From positions 168,488 to 232,487 of the forward strand of contig NZ_LT669940.1 in NCBI RefSeq assembly GCF_900128505.1: 64,000 nucleotides of DNA, read 5' to 3'. Both the position numbers and the translations under genes were made by a program. The stretch's first letter is position 1; each line of letters starts with the position of its first letter. Positions 36,023 through 44,659 of the stretch are shown one piece after another. The stretch is from Parabacteroides timonensis (GTDB taxonomy: Bacteria > Bacteroidota > Bacteroidia > Bacteroidales > Tannerellaceae). The notes under the pieces were generated by a model, which was not told the DNA's origin, ran no database searches, and worked only from the letters and a program-made list of their open reading frames with translations.

Positions 36023-37207
36023 TTAAATATTTATTTTAAATTTAGCATAAGCCCTATTGACTTCTATGCTGAATTTTTTTCGAAAAATAGCACATTGAAT
36101 ATTCTCTCCCAACATATTATGATAAGGGCATCCGCCACCACATAAAAGCGCGTATTTACAATGGTTACATGGTTTTTTCTGACCAATGTCTGTGTTTTTC
36201 CATTGATTTAACACTTCGTGATTCCATGTAACTCCTTCTGAGGAATAGGTACCTTTAAGATACTTTTTCTTTCCAATAACCTCCCAGCATGGATAAATAT
36301 TCCCCAAAGGATCAAGTACACACCCATTTGCTTGAGCGGCACAACTTATCGATCTAAAAGTGATAGGAGTCTTTTTCGATAGTGCATTATAAATATTTTG
36401 ATACATATCAGAATCTCTATCTTGATCTTTTTCTTCTTGTTGTCTTTGTTTATCAAAAAATGATTGCGCTGATAAAAAACTGAGATTTTTATGCTCTAAA
36501 GGGGATACGGAATTATTATCTTTTAATATGGCTGAATAGAATTCGAATTTAGAATAACTGTAAAATCCTTTTTCTGAAAAATAGTTTTTTAGTTCAGTAT
36601 ATTGTTCTATATTCCGATCGTCAGAATTCATTCTAACAACTACTTTCACCTCTTTATCTAAGGCTAATTTTACATTTTCTACAATTTTGTCAAAAGTATC
36701 ATGATCTTTGTGATGTATCCTTCGTGAATCATGAATTCTTTTAGGACCATCTATTGTTATTTGGAGTTTGTAAATACTATCTGGTGCTAGTAAATTCAAG
36801 AAATGGTCTATTTCATATCCGTTAGTCACGGCTACAAATGTATAGCCCCGTTTACGTCCTTCTTCTACAATGTAGTTTACAACTGCTTTATTTTCAGCTA
36901 GCAAAGGCTCTCCTCCATAAAGAGTTATTACATTCTTTCGTAGTTTTTTGTGAGGTTGGATTTTGTCTTGAACATCATAAGCAATGTTTACTTGTTCCTT
37001 AGTGAAAGCGAGTTGATTTTTTCCATCTTTTTTGTCTCTACCCTCAAAGCAATAAGGACAGCGAAAATTACAATTGTAGGTTACCACCCATGTAAATGTT
37101 GTATATAAAATATCGCATTCTCTGTGTAATGCTTTTGCTATTCTTGCAACATAAGCATGTTCTTCTTCTTGTGTTTTTGTTGTTAAATATCCTCTTTTTA
37201 ATGCCAA
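36023..37207 (-). CDS. Radical SAM/SPASM peptide maturase
   Basis: The 394-residue enzyme shows the radical SAM cluster motif CNFRCPYC (Cys46, 50, 53), GGEP at 98-101, and a SPASM region with Cys289, 296, 307, 347, 350, 356, 360 and 372 for auxiliary iron-sulfur clusters. Such enzymes reduce SAM to a 5'-deoxyadenosyl radical to modify peptide side chains. The precursor gene follows immediately, and the start overlaps the end of the transglutaminase-like gene by 10 nt, so they are co-transcribed. Confidence 0.88.
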   Translation of the reverse strand: MALKRGYLTTKTQEEEHAYVARIAKALHRECDILYTTFTWVVTYNCNFRCPYCFEGRDKKDGKNQLAFTKEQVNIAYDVQDKIQPHKKLRKNVITLYGGEPLLAENKAVVNYIVEEGRKRGYTFVAVTNGYEIDHFLNLLAPDSIYKLQITIDGPKRIHDSRRIHHKDHDTFDKIVENVKLALDKEVKVVVRMNSDDRNIEQYTELKNYFSEKGFYSYSKFEFYSAILKDNNSVSPLEHKNLSFLSAQSFFDKQRQQEEKDQDRDSDMYQNIYNALSKKTPITFRSISCAAQANGCVLDPLGNIYPCWEVIGKKKYLKGTYSSEGVTWNHEVLNQWKNTDIGQKKPCNHCKYALLCGGGCPYHNMLGENIQCAIFRKKFSIEVNRAYAKFKINI

Positions 37208-39150
37208 ATAACTGTATTGTTCTTTATTTCGAATATTCTTTCTTCCTTTCCTTTGGTATAATCACGAAGCCAATATAAAGCTCCTGTCGGTATTTGTTTA
37301 TAAAGTAGCTTATCATCTTCTGTTGCTGTTAATTTTCCTAATGAGTCCCAATTTCCTTTGTTCATATAAAAAAGTTCATATTCATGCCCTTTGCGAATGC
37401 CATTGTCGTCATTGCGAATAATAAAACGTATTTTTGAAATAACATTTGCTTCTTTCAACTCCAATCCACCCCAGCTAAGTGTGTCATTTGAATGGAAGAA
37501 TGTCAATGGGTCATTGTCGAATAACATTTCTGCTCCATACCGCGGATAATAAATACTAGGTTCATAATTTCCAATAACTTTTCCTTTTAATGGGTTTTCT
37601 GAATTTGCAGAATAAAATTCGACTTCAGCCATATTTCCCCATGTTTTGTCTGAGGACAGATAACGTACGTATTTCACCGCTTTTGAACTTTCAGATGCAA
37701 CAGTAGTATATTTGAAATTCGGATTTCTGGTAATAGTATATAATGTAACGGGATTTTTAAATTCTTGGTTGTCTGCCCCTTGAAACTGACAACCATTCAT
37801 TAAAGGTGGGAGGTAAGCCAAATAATTGGGCTCTGCTTTTTTTCGTTCGAGTACATAATTTATTTTTTCTATTTGTGGTGTGTAATAGGATATATCCCCT
37901 AAAGTATCAACCAAGAATGGGTTACCTACTAATTCTAACTTCTCGTTAGCATACAGTGCAGCATGATAAACAATGTTGGGTCCAACTGCTTGAAACTGTA
38001 TTTTATCTTTTTTTATATTACCCCACCCAACAGGTGTCCATCCATTTGGATCGAATACACATAGATAGGCAAATTTACGGTTTGTTTTTTCCGGTAACGG
38101 AATGCTTATATCTTTCGATTCGATGAATGGATAATTTTCTGTTACATCTGTCATATAAGCGTTTTTGAAAAATGCTGGGATATCTTCGTTTCCATGAAGC
38201 ATTGCCAACGAATTTTTATGTTTACCAAAAGTTTTTCTATATACTTTGGGAATTTCGTTCTTAAAGCGAATCAAATGTTTGTCTGGATTTTGTTCTGCGC
38301 CCGAAAAATCATGGAATGTATGATTGTTGTCATATACGACATTAAATGCATGGGAGTTATTCCCACGTCCCCAATGCGGAATAATTTCTATTGCTACTGG
38401 TATTCCTAAGGCTCGCATTGCAAAAATTGCTAAATTAGCATAATCTCCACATAGTCCGAATTTGATGTTTGCTAATGTACTCGGACGTAAGTTAATTGCT
38501 AAAACGGATGTCGTTGCAATATGAATCGGCAGTTTTATTAGTTCATTATTGATAGCAACACAAGCTTGTTTTGCTGTTTGAATAGTATCTGATTGCAAAA
38601 TATCTTCGAAGCGTTCCTTATATAGTTGTCTCCAAGTTTCTGGTATTTCTATTCCTACGCGATAAGGCAAAATGAACTCACAGAACTCCTCAAAATTTAA
38701 ATGCTGGTTCCACGGTCGATTCCAAATAGCAAATGCTTCTTCAATATTCCTAATCAGATAGTTTGCAGATAGGGTTCGTACATCCTGATTGATAGTAGGC
38801 TTTTCTTCCGAATACTTGTTTTTTCTCCTGAACTCATCATAAATTGTTGGAATATCATATTCTTCCTGTTGGATCTGATATACAGAGTCGATAAATGCAT
38901 AATATTCGTCGATTGCTTTTCCGGTATAATAGAATTTATCCGTCATATTCTCAATAAGGAAAAGAGCTGCTTTCAGTTTTAATGAGTCCTCTCCATTCTG
39001 ATAATGTCGGATCACCTGAAACAATTCATCTCGGTTACTGCCTGCTTTTGATAGTGCTTCCTCTACGCCTGGAGTTGGTGTCGGCATCCGACAACTTCCC
39101 AATAGTAGAAAGCTTATTCCTACATAACCGATGATATTATGAACATTCAT
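37198..39150 (-). CDS. Transglutaminase-like lipoprotein of RiPP cluster
   Basis: The 650-residue lipoprotein (lipobox Cys20) has a transglutaminase-type core: FGLCGDYANL (Cys234), RGNNSHAFNVVYD (His267) and an Asp about residue 281. A C-terminal discoidin-like sandwich (ELKEANVISKIRFIIRNDDNG) precedes a conserved tail. It is homologous to the protein at 14939-16981 in the NVEALA cluster. It starts the main RiPP operon and may process the exported peptide at the cell surface; its substrate is not known. Confidence 0.75.
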   Translation of the reverse strand: MNVHNIIGYVGISFLLLGSCRMPTPTPGVEEALSKAGSNRDELFQVIRHYQNGEDSLKLKAALFLIENMTDKFYYTGKAIDEYYAFIDSVYQIQQEEYDIPTIYDEFRRKNKYSEEKPTINQDVRTLSANYLIRNIEEAFAIWNRPWNQHLNFEEFCEFILPYRVGIEIPETWRQLYKERFEDILQSDTIQTAKQACVAINNELIKLPIHIATTSVLAINLRPSTLANIKFGLCGDYANLAIFAMRALGIPVAIEIIPHWGRGNNSHAFNVVYDNNHTFHDFSGAEQNPDKHLIRFKNEIPKVYRKTFGKHKNSLAMLHGNEDIPAFFKNAYMTDVTENYPFIESKDISIPLPEKTNRKFAYLCVFDPNGWTPVGWGNIKKDKIQFQAVGPNIVYHAALYANEKLELVGNPFLVDTLGDISYYTPQIEKINYVLERKKAEPNYLAYLPPLMNGCQFQGADNQEFKNPVTLYTITRNPNFKYTTVASESSKAVKYVRYLSSDKTWGNMAEVEFYSANSENPLKGKVIGNYEPSIYYPRYGAEMLFDNDPLTFFHSNDTLSWGGLELKEANVISKIRFIIRNDDNGIRKGHEYELFYMNKGNWDSLGKLTATEDDKLLYKQIPTGALYWLRDYTKGKEERIFEIKNNTVIWH

Positions 39151-39200
39151 TTCTTTTAAATAAATAGAGTCTTGAAAAGTTGAAATCTAAACGAGTAATA

Positions 39201-39548
39201 TTATTTCGTTAAATACCAGGTTACAGGTTGGTTGTCTTTTGTCAGTATAACCTGATAATTACCTTCCGGCAGATACGATAAAGGAATTGTCAATTCTTCT
39301 TCGGATGGAATGGTTATTACATCGATATAGATTGTTTGACCATCCGGATCGATCATTTGAATACCTATATTATCCCATTGTTTATCGGAATAAATATGGA
39401 GGTCGTTCTTTTCTATGGATAAAAAGATGGAAATGGAACGACCATCTTCTGGGTACCAATTCTCTTTATCAGCTTTAGCATTTACAGAAAAAAGAACAAT
39501 CGAAATTGTTGCGAAAAATAAAGTAGTTATGAATTTTTTCCTATCCAT
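39201..39548 (-). CDS. DUF3244-family secreted protein
   Basis: The 115-residue protein has a signal peptide (TLFFATISIVLFSVNAKA) and an Ig-like beta-sandwich (IHIY..QWDNIGIQMIDPDGQTIY, IPLSYLPEGNYQVILTKDNQPVTW) typical of DUF3244 in Bacteroides and Parabacteroides. It is the first gene behind the direct-repeat promoter and precedes the transglutaminase-like gene by about 50 nt. Function unknown. Confidence 0.7.
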   Translation of the reverse strand: MDRKKFITTLFFATISIVLFSVNAKADKENWYPEDGRSISIFLSIEKNDLHIYSDKQWDNIGIQMIDPDGQTIYIDVITIPSEEELTIPLSYLPEGNYQVILTKDNQPVTWYLTK

Positions 39549-39574
39549 TTTGCATTTGTTTTTGTTTACGAATG

Positions 39575-39645
39575 CAAATGTAGAATTAATGGTCTATTGA
39601 ATGGATAAAACTGAGTTCACAAATACTTCACAAATAGTTCACAAG
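39575..39645 (-). promoter_or_regulatory. RiPP operon promoter with three 11-bp direct repeats
   Basis: The minus-strand -7 box TACATTTG is at 39582-39575. Upstream, plus-strand GTTCACAAATA (39615), CTTCACAAATA (39626) and GTTCACAAGGG (39637) are spaced exactly 11 bp. The layout parallels the NVEALA promoter but with a different sequence. The adjacent TPR/HTH regulator is a candidate binder. Confidence 0.6.
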
Positions 39646-39655
39646 GGTTTAAGGC

Positions 39656-41419
39656 TTATAAATCAAGGATGAATTTATCTAGCATTTCCGCTTTTCCCTC
39701 TTTCCCATGTATCTTTTTGTATAGTCGGGTACGTGAGTTGCTAATAGCTGGTAAGCTAAGAAGAAGGATTTTTGCTATACCTTTGACGGGTATCTGTATT
39801 TTGATCAGGTAACAAATATGGAGTTCGTGTTCCGTTATTTGTGGATATAAGGCATACAGCTTTTCTGTAAAATTATTATAAGTCGCATCAATGATTTGTC
39901 GTAATTCTTTCCAACTCTCTTCTGTTATAGATTTGGATTTATCTTCTTGGTGGATTGCCTGATGGAATAATTGATATATGTCCGATTTGTTAAGGGATAA
40001 CTTTAATAGATCCTTTTCATTTAGCCCCATTTGGATTTTTTGATTCGATACTTCCAGTAATTCTTTTTGTGATCGGATTAGTTGTTTTTTTAATGTGTCC
40101 TTTTCTCCTTCTACTTGTTGTAATAGAATGCCTAATTCCTTAATCCTCTTTTTATTATCAAGGATATAGGCTTGGCTATTCTTATATTGTTCATCTTTTA
40201 GTTGAAGTAATCTTTTTTGTTGCTCCAAAGCGATTCTTTTTTGTGTTCTTGTATAGTTCGTATAAAAAGCAGCTGAACCTATAAATATCAGCAAACAGAT
40301 AATTAGTAGATAGTTTTGTTTTTCTTTCTGTTCGTTTTTTAATAATAGTTGTTGATTCTCTTTTTCTGTATGCCGATAATTATAAAGGGCATGTATTTTT
40401 CCTATTGCTTCTGTCCGGGTAATTTTTTTTATAGAATCTTCAAGTTTAAGACATTGTTGTGCATAATCGAAAGCTGAATTGAAATTTCTTTTTTGTGCTT
40501 CTATTTTTGCTAATGTATTATTGACATAACTTTGCAAATAAATATTCTGTGCTTTTCTATTATCTTGCAATGCTTTTTTGAAATAAAATTGTGCAGAATC
40601 AAGTTGTGATGTTAACAGAAAAATAGAACCTAACCCTTTTAGATATATGGCATCATCTTTTAACTTCGGAATTTTTGAGAAAACTTTTTTAGCCGAGTCC
40701 AGCTTTCCTAATTCGAGGTAAACATTACCTAACTCTGATGATATCGAATTAATCAATTTTTGATCCTTTAATTCAGTGGCTTTACTATAAGCGGCCTGGT
40801 AGTAATATTCTGCACTATCAGGTTGGTTTAACGATCCATGCATTCGCCCCAAATTTCGTAATGCATAGATAAGATTAGGATTTTCTTTTTTTTGCTTTAG
40901 CCTACAAACATAAGCTATTTTGTAAGCCTTCAAAGCATCTTCATACAACGACTGATAAGCAAATAAAGTTCCCATCTGTTCATAAATCCGCCCTAAAACC
41001 TCATACCTCTGGCTATTCTCCCCAACATCCGCTGCTTGCTGAAAAATAGCTATCGCTCGTGGCGCATCCTTCATATCCCGATAAACGGAGCCTAAATAAT
41101 AATAGGCTTCCATTAGTTTATCCGTATCACCATAGGATTCATAAAAGCGAACCACTTCTTTCATCAGTGAATCGGATTTGTGTGGGATATATTTTTTATC
41201 CTTGGCTTTTGTTGTAAGCAATCCATAATACATCCGTGTTTCTTCCGGTTCGTGCTGTATGACGGAGTCGAGCGAAGACAGATAAGTAAGCGCACTATCT
41301 GGGTATTGTTCGATACAACGTTTAGCCTTTAGCATCGCTTCCGGATAGGGCCTGTCTGTCCGACAGGAAAAAAGCATGATTAGTCCGGCGAATAATAATA
41401 TGGGTTTAAGTAATTTCAT
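39656..41419 (-). CDS. TPR/membrane regulator with C-terminal LuxR-like helix-turn-helix
   Basis: The 587-residue protein has a lipoprotein-like signal (FAGLIMLFSC), about seven TPR units (30-340), one membrane helix (YLLIICLLIFIGSAAFYTNY), a coiled-coil stretch and a C-terminal HTH-like domain (ITEHELHICYLIKIQIPVKGIAKILLLSL, SNSRTRLYKKIHGKEG). This is a common Bacteroidales one-component architecture linking a periplasmic sensor to DNA binding. It lies just upstream of the RiPP operon, with only the promoter and direct repeats between, so it probably controls that operon. Confidence 0.72.
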   Translation of the reverse strand: MKLLKPILLFAGLIMLFSCRTDRPYPEAMLKAKRCIEQYPDSALTYLSSLDSVIQHEPEETRMYYGLLTTKAKDKKYIPHKSDSLMKEVVRFYESYGDTDKLMEAYYYLGSVYRDMKDAPRAIAIFQQAADVGENSQRYEVLGRIYEQMGTLFAYQSLYEDALKAYKIAYVCRLKQKKENPNLIYALRNLGRMHGSLNQPDSAEYYYQAAYSKATELKDQKLINSISSELGNVYLELGKLDSAKKVFSKIPKLKDDAIYLKGLGSIFLLTSQLDSAQFYFKKALQDNRKAQNIYLQSYVNNTLAKIEAQKRNFNSAFDYAQQCLKLEDSIKKITRTEAIGKIHALYNYRHTEKENQQLLLKNEQKEKQNYLLIICLLIFIGSAAFYTNYTRTQKRIALEQQKRLLQLKDEQYKNSQAYILDNKKRIKELGILLQQVEGEKDTLKKQLIRSQKELLEVSNQKIQMGLNEKDLLKLSLNKSDIYQLFHQAIHQEDKSKSITEESWKELRQIIDATYNNFTEKLYALYPQITEHELHICYLIKIQIPVKGIAKILLLSLPAISNSRTRLYKKIHGKEGKAEMLDKFILDL

Positions 41420-41601
41420 CCGGTTACAAAGATAGGAGAAAATATATATTTTTCGTTTATCGAATTATCAAAATGTAACTACTATACCACCCAAATCGAG
41501 TTTCTATACCGGGAAAATGAAATTACCTGACCGGGTAATGTTTTTTAACATATTAAACTGTTTATAATAACTCTTTAATGTTGGCATTTTGTCAAAAGTC
41601 C

Positions 41602-41773
41602 TATCTTTGTGGGAAAGAGTCTAAAGGTTGAATTTTAAACGAAAGTTTGGAGTTCAACCTTTGCTGCTTTTATAACGCCATGTGTTAACCTGTGAAGCTT
41701 CTTCTCCTTTCTTTCGCACCGGATTTGTTAACCGTTGGTGCTTCAGGTATCTAACAATTTAAAATGTATAGTT
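41602..41773 (+). promoter_or_regulatory. Promoter and structured leader of DUF4373 gene
   Basis: TATCTTTG (41602-41609) matches the -7 consensus. The leader contains a perfect 10-bp stem AAAGGTTGAA (41623-41632)/TTCAACCTTT (41653-41662) and a nested pairing of TGAAGC and GCACC with GGTGCTTCA further down. A leader of about 160 nt with hairpins could be a control element. No ORF is seen in 41420-41773. Confidence 0.4.
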
Positions 41774-42397
41774 ATGGCGCGTCCATTAAAAAAGGGACTG
41801 GGGTATTTCCCGTTGGATACGGATATGTTGTCCGACCGGAAAATACAACGACTGTCCCATCGGTACGGATGTAAGGGCGTCTGTACGTATCTGACCATTC
41901 TCTGTGAAATATACGGGGAGAGAGGGTATTACATTCCTTACAGCAATGATTTTTGTTTCGATATCGCTTTTACGCTTGGCTTGGAAGAGGCGGTGGTGAA
42001 AGAGATTGTACTCTACTGTGTGGCGATCCGCTTGTTCGACTGCGAACTGTTGGAATGCAGGCAGGTATTATCGTCGGCCGGTATCCAACGCCGTTTCCGG
42101 GAGATCAGCAAAAGAAATATGGCTGGAATAGATCCGGATCTGGAAATTCCCGACGACTCGGTGTATGGAGGTATTCCTGCGGCAAAAACAGCCGATAATG
42201 TAACAGAAACTCCGGTAATTGTAACAGAAACCCTGGTTTCTGCTGCAATAACCCCTGCAAATGGAAATGAAAATAAAATGAAAACAACAACACAACATGG
42301 AAAATCAAATGAAGCTCAATTTTCAAAAGATAACGGAGAGTCTGCCCGACGGGAAGAACTTATCCGTATGGCAAAAGAAGCAACAGGAGGTTGCTGA
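41774..42397 (+). CDS. DUF4373 (Lin1244/Lin1753-like) domain protein
   Basis: The ATG at 41774 gives MARPLKKGLGYFPLDTDMLS, the usual start of this family, so the longer frame beginning at 41735 is unlikely. The N-terminal domain (GCKGVCTYLTILCEIYGERGYYI) is shared with primosomal DnaD-like proteins; the rest is low-complexity with repeated VTETP segments. In Bacteroides it typically occurs with DUF4248, HU-like and amidase genes in accessory modules. A replication-related role is suggested by family only. Confidence 0.7.
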   Translation: MARPLKKGLGYFPLDTDMLSDRKIQRLSHRYGCKGVCTYLTILCEIYGERGYYIPYSNDFCFDIAFTLGLEEAVVKEIVLYCVAIRLFDCELLECRQVLSSAGIQRRFREISKRNMAGIDPDLEIPDDSVYGGIPAAKTADNVTETPVIVTETLVSAAITPANGNENKMKTTTQHGKSNEAQFSKDNGESARREELIRMAKEATGGC

Positions 42398-42458
42398 TAT
42401 GCATACGCGTTACGGGAATGCGGAAAAATTCCTGAATACGTTTAACCCTGATATGTAG

Positions 42459-42923
42459 GTGGCCACTGCGCGTTATGCCGAGCGGGCCTATTTCGGGACG
42501 GCTCCTTCGCTCGAAACGGTCTGCCTGGGGTACGGGGAGCAGACGGCTATTGTATGGAACTGTATCCAGCTGGAGAACATCAATCTGTTTGCCGGTGTAA
42601 AGGAGAAGATGCCGGTAGCCCGGCAGAGAGAGTTATCGCGGTTGATGATGGCTGAATATCCGTATCTGAAGGTGACGGAACTGTTACTCTTTTTCCATCG
42701 TTTGAAGTGCGGACGTTACGGTCGTTTTTATGGGATGGTGGATGCGCTGTTTATTACCAGTGCACTGGTGCAGTTTATGGAAGAACGTCGCACGGAAACA
42801 AAGCGTTTCCTGGCGGCACGGATGAAGGAGGATAAACCGGAAGAAAAGACGTCCGGCGGTATCACGTATCAGGAATATTTATTGCTCAAAGAAAAGAAAC
42901 AAAAACCGGAAAATCATGGATAA
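42459..42923 (+). CDS. DUF6633-like protein, 5' end interrupted by in-frame TAG
   Basis: From a GTG at 42459 the frame encodes 154 residues (ERAYFGTAPSLETVCLGYGE, MMAEYPYLKVTELLLFFHRLK), recognisable as the DUF6633 type. Immediately before it is a TAG (42456-42458), and in the same frame an ATG at 42399 reads MHTRYGNAEKFLNTFNPDM into that stop. The two parts probably formed one protein, so this is either a nonsense-mutated gene or one restarted at GTG. It overlaps the next gene by 8 nt. Confidence 0.55.
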   Translation: MATARYAERAYFGTAPSLETVCLGYGEQTAIVWNCIQLENINLFAGVKEKMPVARQRELSRLMMAEYPYLKVTELLLFFHRLKCGRYGRFYGMVDALFITSALVQFMEERRTETKRFLAARMKEDKPEEKTSGGITYQEYLLLKEKKQKPENHG

Positions 42924-43146
42924 GAACAGATCGTGGGGCCATATGGAACTGGCTCTGTTATATTTCCCGAATATTTTACCCAAATCGGCTTCTTCGCAGT
43001 TGTCGCAATGGATCCGACGGGATGAAGAGTTGCTGGCCGACCTGCTGAAGGCAGGATATAAGAAAGGACAGCGTATGTATACACCCCGCCAGGTGTCGAT
43101 ACTGATCGATCATTTGGGTGAACCGGAAACCTGGAAAATCCGGTAA
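42916..43146 (+). CDS. DUF4248 domain protein
   Basis: The 76-residue protein (MELALLYFPNILPKSASSQL, YTPRQVSILIDHLGEPETW) fits DUF4248, a small family found with HU-like and amidase genes in Bacteroidales. It looks like a helical DNA-associated protein, but no function is known. It overlaps the preceding gene by 8 nt. Confidence 0.7.
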   Translation: MDKNRSWGHMELALLYFPNILPKSASSQLSQWIRRDEELLADLLKAGYKKGQRMYTPRQVSILIDHLGEPETWKIR

Positions 43147-43225
43147 ATAAGTAACGAAGTCCCCGCGATTGGCCAGCTCGGGTTTGACCTTTGTTCTCTT
43201 TTCTTTCCTGCATTTTCGTAAACCT

Positions 43226-44422
43226 CTAATAAGTGAATCCAAACATCCATAATGGGATTTTATGACCGAACCCCGTTTCAATGTTGTCCATAGCAATAAA
43301 GCTATTTTTCAGATTTTGAATTTGCTTATAGTTTTTTCCTTTCCCGCCAACTTCAAAGATATATTTCTCGTCAATCATAAAGTCACCTTGTTTACTAGCC
43401 GTTAGCTTGTGATTAGCTGAACATTGGTTAGCAAAAAATGTTTCCCTAAGATTTCCTTCATTTATACTGGAAGCTGCCAATGAATGAATCAGATTTGTGT
43501 TATCCAGATATATTTTCTCCGGCTTATTCATCAGGTTCATACCTTTACCGGCTGGAGCCAATAATTTAATGAGGCCTGCTTTTTGCAAATAACCGAGATA
43601 TTTAATAGCAGATGCCCTGTTGGTTTCAATTTCGGTACTTAAAGAAGTTAAGTTTGGGGAAAAAGGAACCAATGAGGATATTATCATTAGCATCTTCTTG
43701 ATTTTCAGAATAGTGTTGTATTCTATTTTTTCTACCGAAGGCAGGTCATTGTCGAGTATGATGTTTACTATATTTTGCAGACGTAAAGAATATGATTCTA
43801 TTCCTTCTTTGTAAAAAGGGTAGTAACCGTATTCAAGGTATTTTTTGAATTCCGGAAGAACTTTTATTTTATTAGTGATCTCTGCAGCAATGTTCATGTG
43901 ATTACATATTATATCTTCCAGCGTCAATCTGGGATAATCTGTGTTCGTTTCCATAGCTAAATATTCCCTGAATGAAAGCCCATATAAGTGATAACTTATT
44001 GCACGTCTTGATAAATCCGCGTTGGATTTATATATTTCTAATATGGATGATCCGGTAAAGACTATGTGTAAATCCGGGTAACTGTCATATATGTTTTTTA
44101 TTTCGATAGACCAGTTTGGATAGCGATGTACCTCGTCTACAAATAAATGAGTTCCACCAAATGTATAAAATTGATTTACTAATTCTATTAAACTGTTTTT
44201 TGTGAACCAAATGTTGTCTAAGCTCACATAGAGAGCTTTGGACCTATCTTTGAATGTGGTTTTAATATGTTGCAATAACATGGTCGTTTTACCAGTGCCA
44301 CGACTACCGGTTATACCGATCAAACGGTTTTCCCAATTTATTTCATTATAGAGATATCGAAAAAAACGACTATCTGTTGCATCCAGTAGACGTAAATAGA
44401 TCTGATAAAGTATATTTTCCAT
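43226..44422 (-). CDS. AAA ATPase of the DUF4143-like family with winged helix
   Basis: This 398-residue homologue of the ATPase at 25369-26538 has Walker A GSRGTGKTT (39-47), Walker B LFVDE (93-97), TGSSILEI, a winged helix (LTSLSTEIETNRASAIKYLGYLQKAGLI) and a C-terminal FEVGGKGK motif. It is inserted antisense between DUF4248 and the amidase, a position where related modules often have an HU gene (from memory). The start at 44422 is a good ATG just after a TATATTTG box and two palindromes. Function unknown. Confidence 0.8.
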   Translation of the reverse strand: MENILYQIYLRLLDATDSRFFRYLYNEINWENRLIGITGSRGTGKTTMLLQHIKTTFKDRSKALYVSLDNIWFTKNSLIELVNQFYTFGGTHLFVDEVHRYPNWSIEIKNIYDSYPDLHIVFTGSSILEIYKSNADLSRRAISYHLYGLSFREYLAMETNTDYPRLTLEDIICNHMNIAAEITNKIKVLPEFKKYLEYGYYPFYKEGIESYSLRLQNIVNIILDNDLPSVEKIEYNTILKIKKMLMIISSLVPFSPNLTSLSTEIETNRASAIKYLGYLQKAGLIKLLAPAGKGMNLMNKPEKIYLDNTNLIHSLAASSINEGNLRETFFANQCSANHKLTASKQGDFMIDEKYIFEVGGKGKNYKQIQNLKNSFIAMDNIETGFGHKIPLWMFGFTY

Positions 44423-44446
44423 AACCTGTTTTATTTAATAATATGG

Positions 44447-44516
44447 CAAATATACCAAAAGTGTTCCGTCTGTGGAACACTTTTGATGTTAAATCGTTCC
44501 CTGGAAGGAACGATTT
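44447..44516 (-). promoter_or_regulatory. ATPase promoter with paired N6 palindromes
   Basis: The -7 box TATATTTG is at 44454-44447 (minus). AAAAGTGTTCC-N6-GGAACACTTTT spans 44457-44484 and AAATCGTTCC-N6-GGAACGATTT spans 44491-44516. Shared core is GTTCC-N6-GGAAC and centres are exactly 33 bp apart, the same geometry as at 26557-26622 but with a different sequence. Confidence 0.65.
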
Positions 44517-44659
44517 TGTCAAATATGATTGACAAAATATAGGCTTCGGCTCTTTGTTCTCCTCCTTATTCCTAGCTATCCCGATTGATCTCCTATTTGT
44601 TTTTATTACTCTTGATACTTTTGGCTTTACATAAAGTATAAACTAAAAAAACAGGTATC

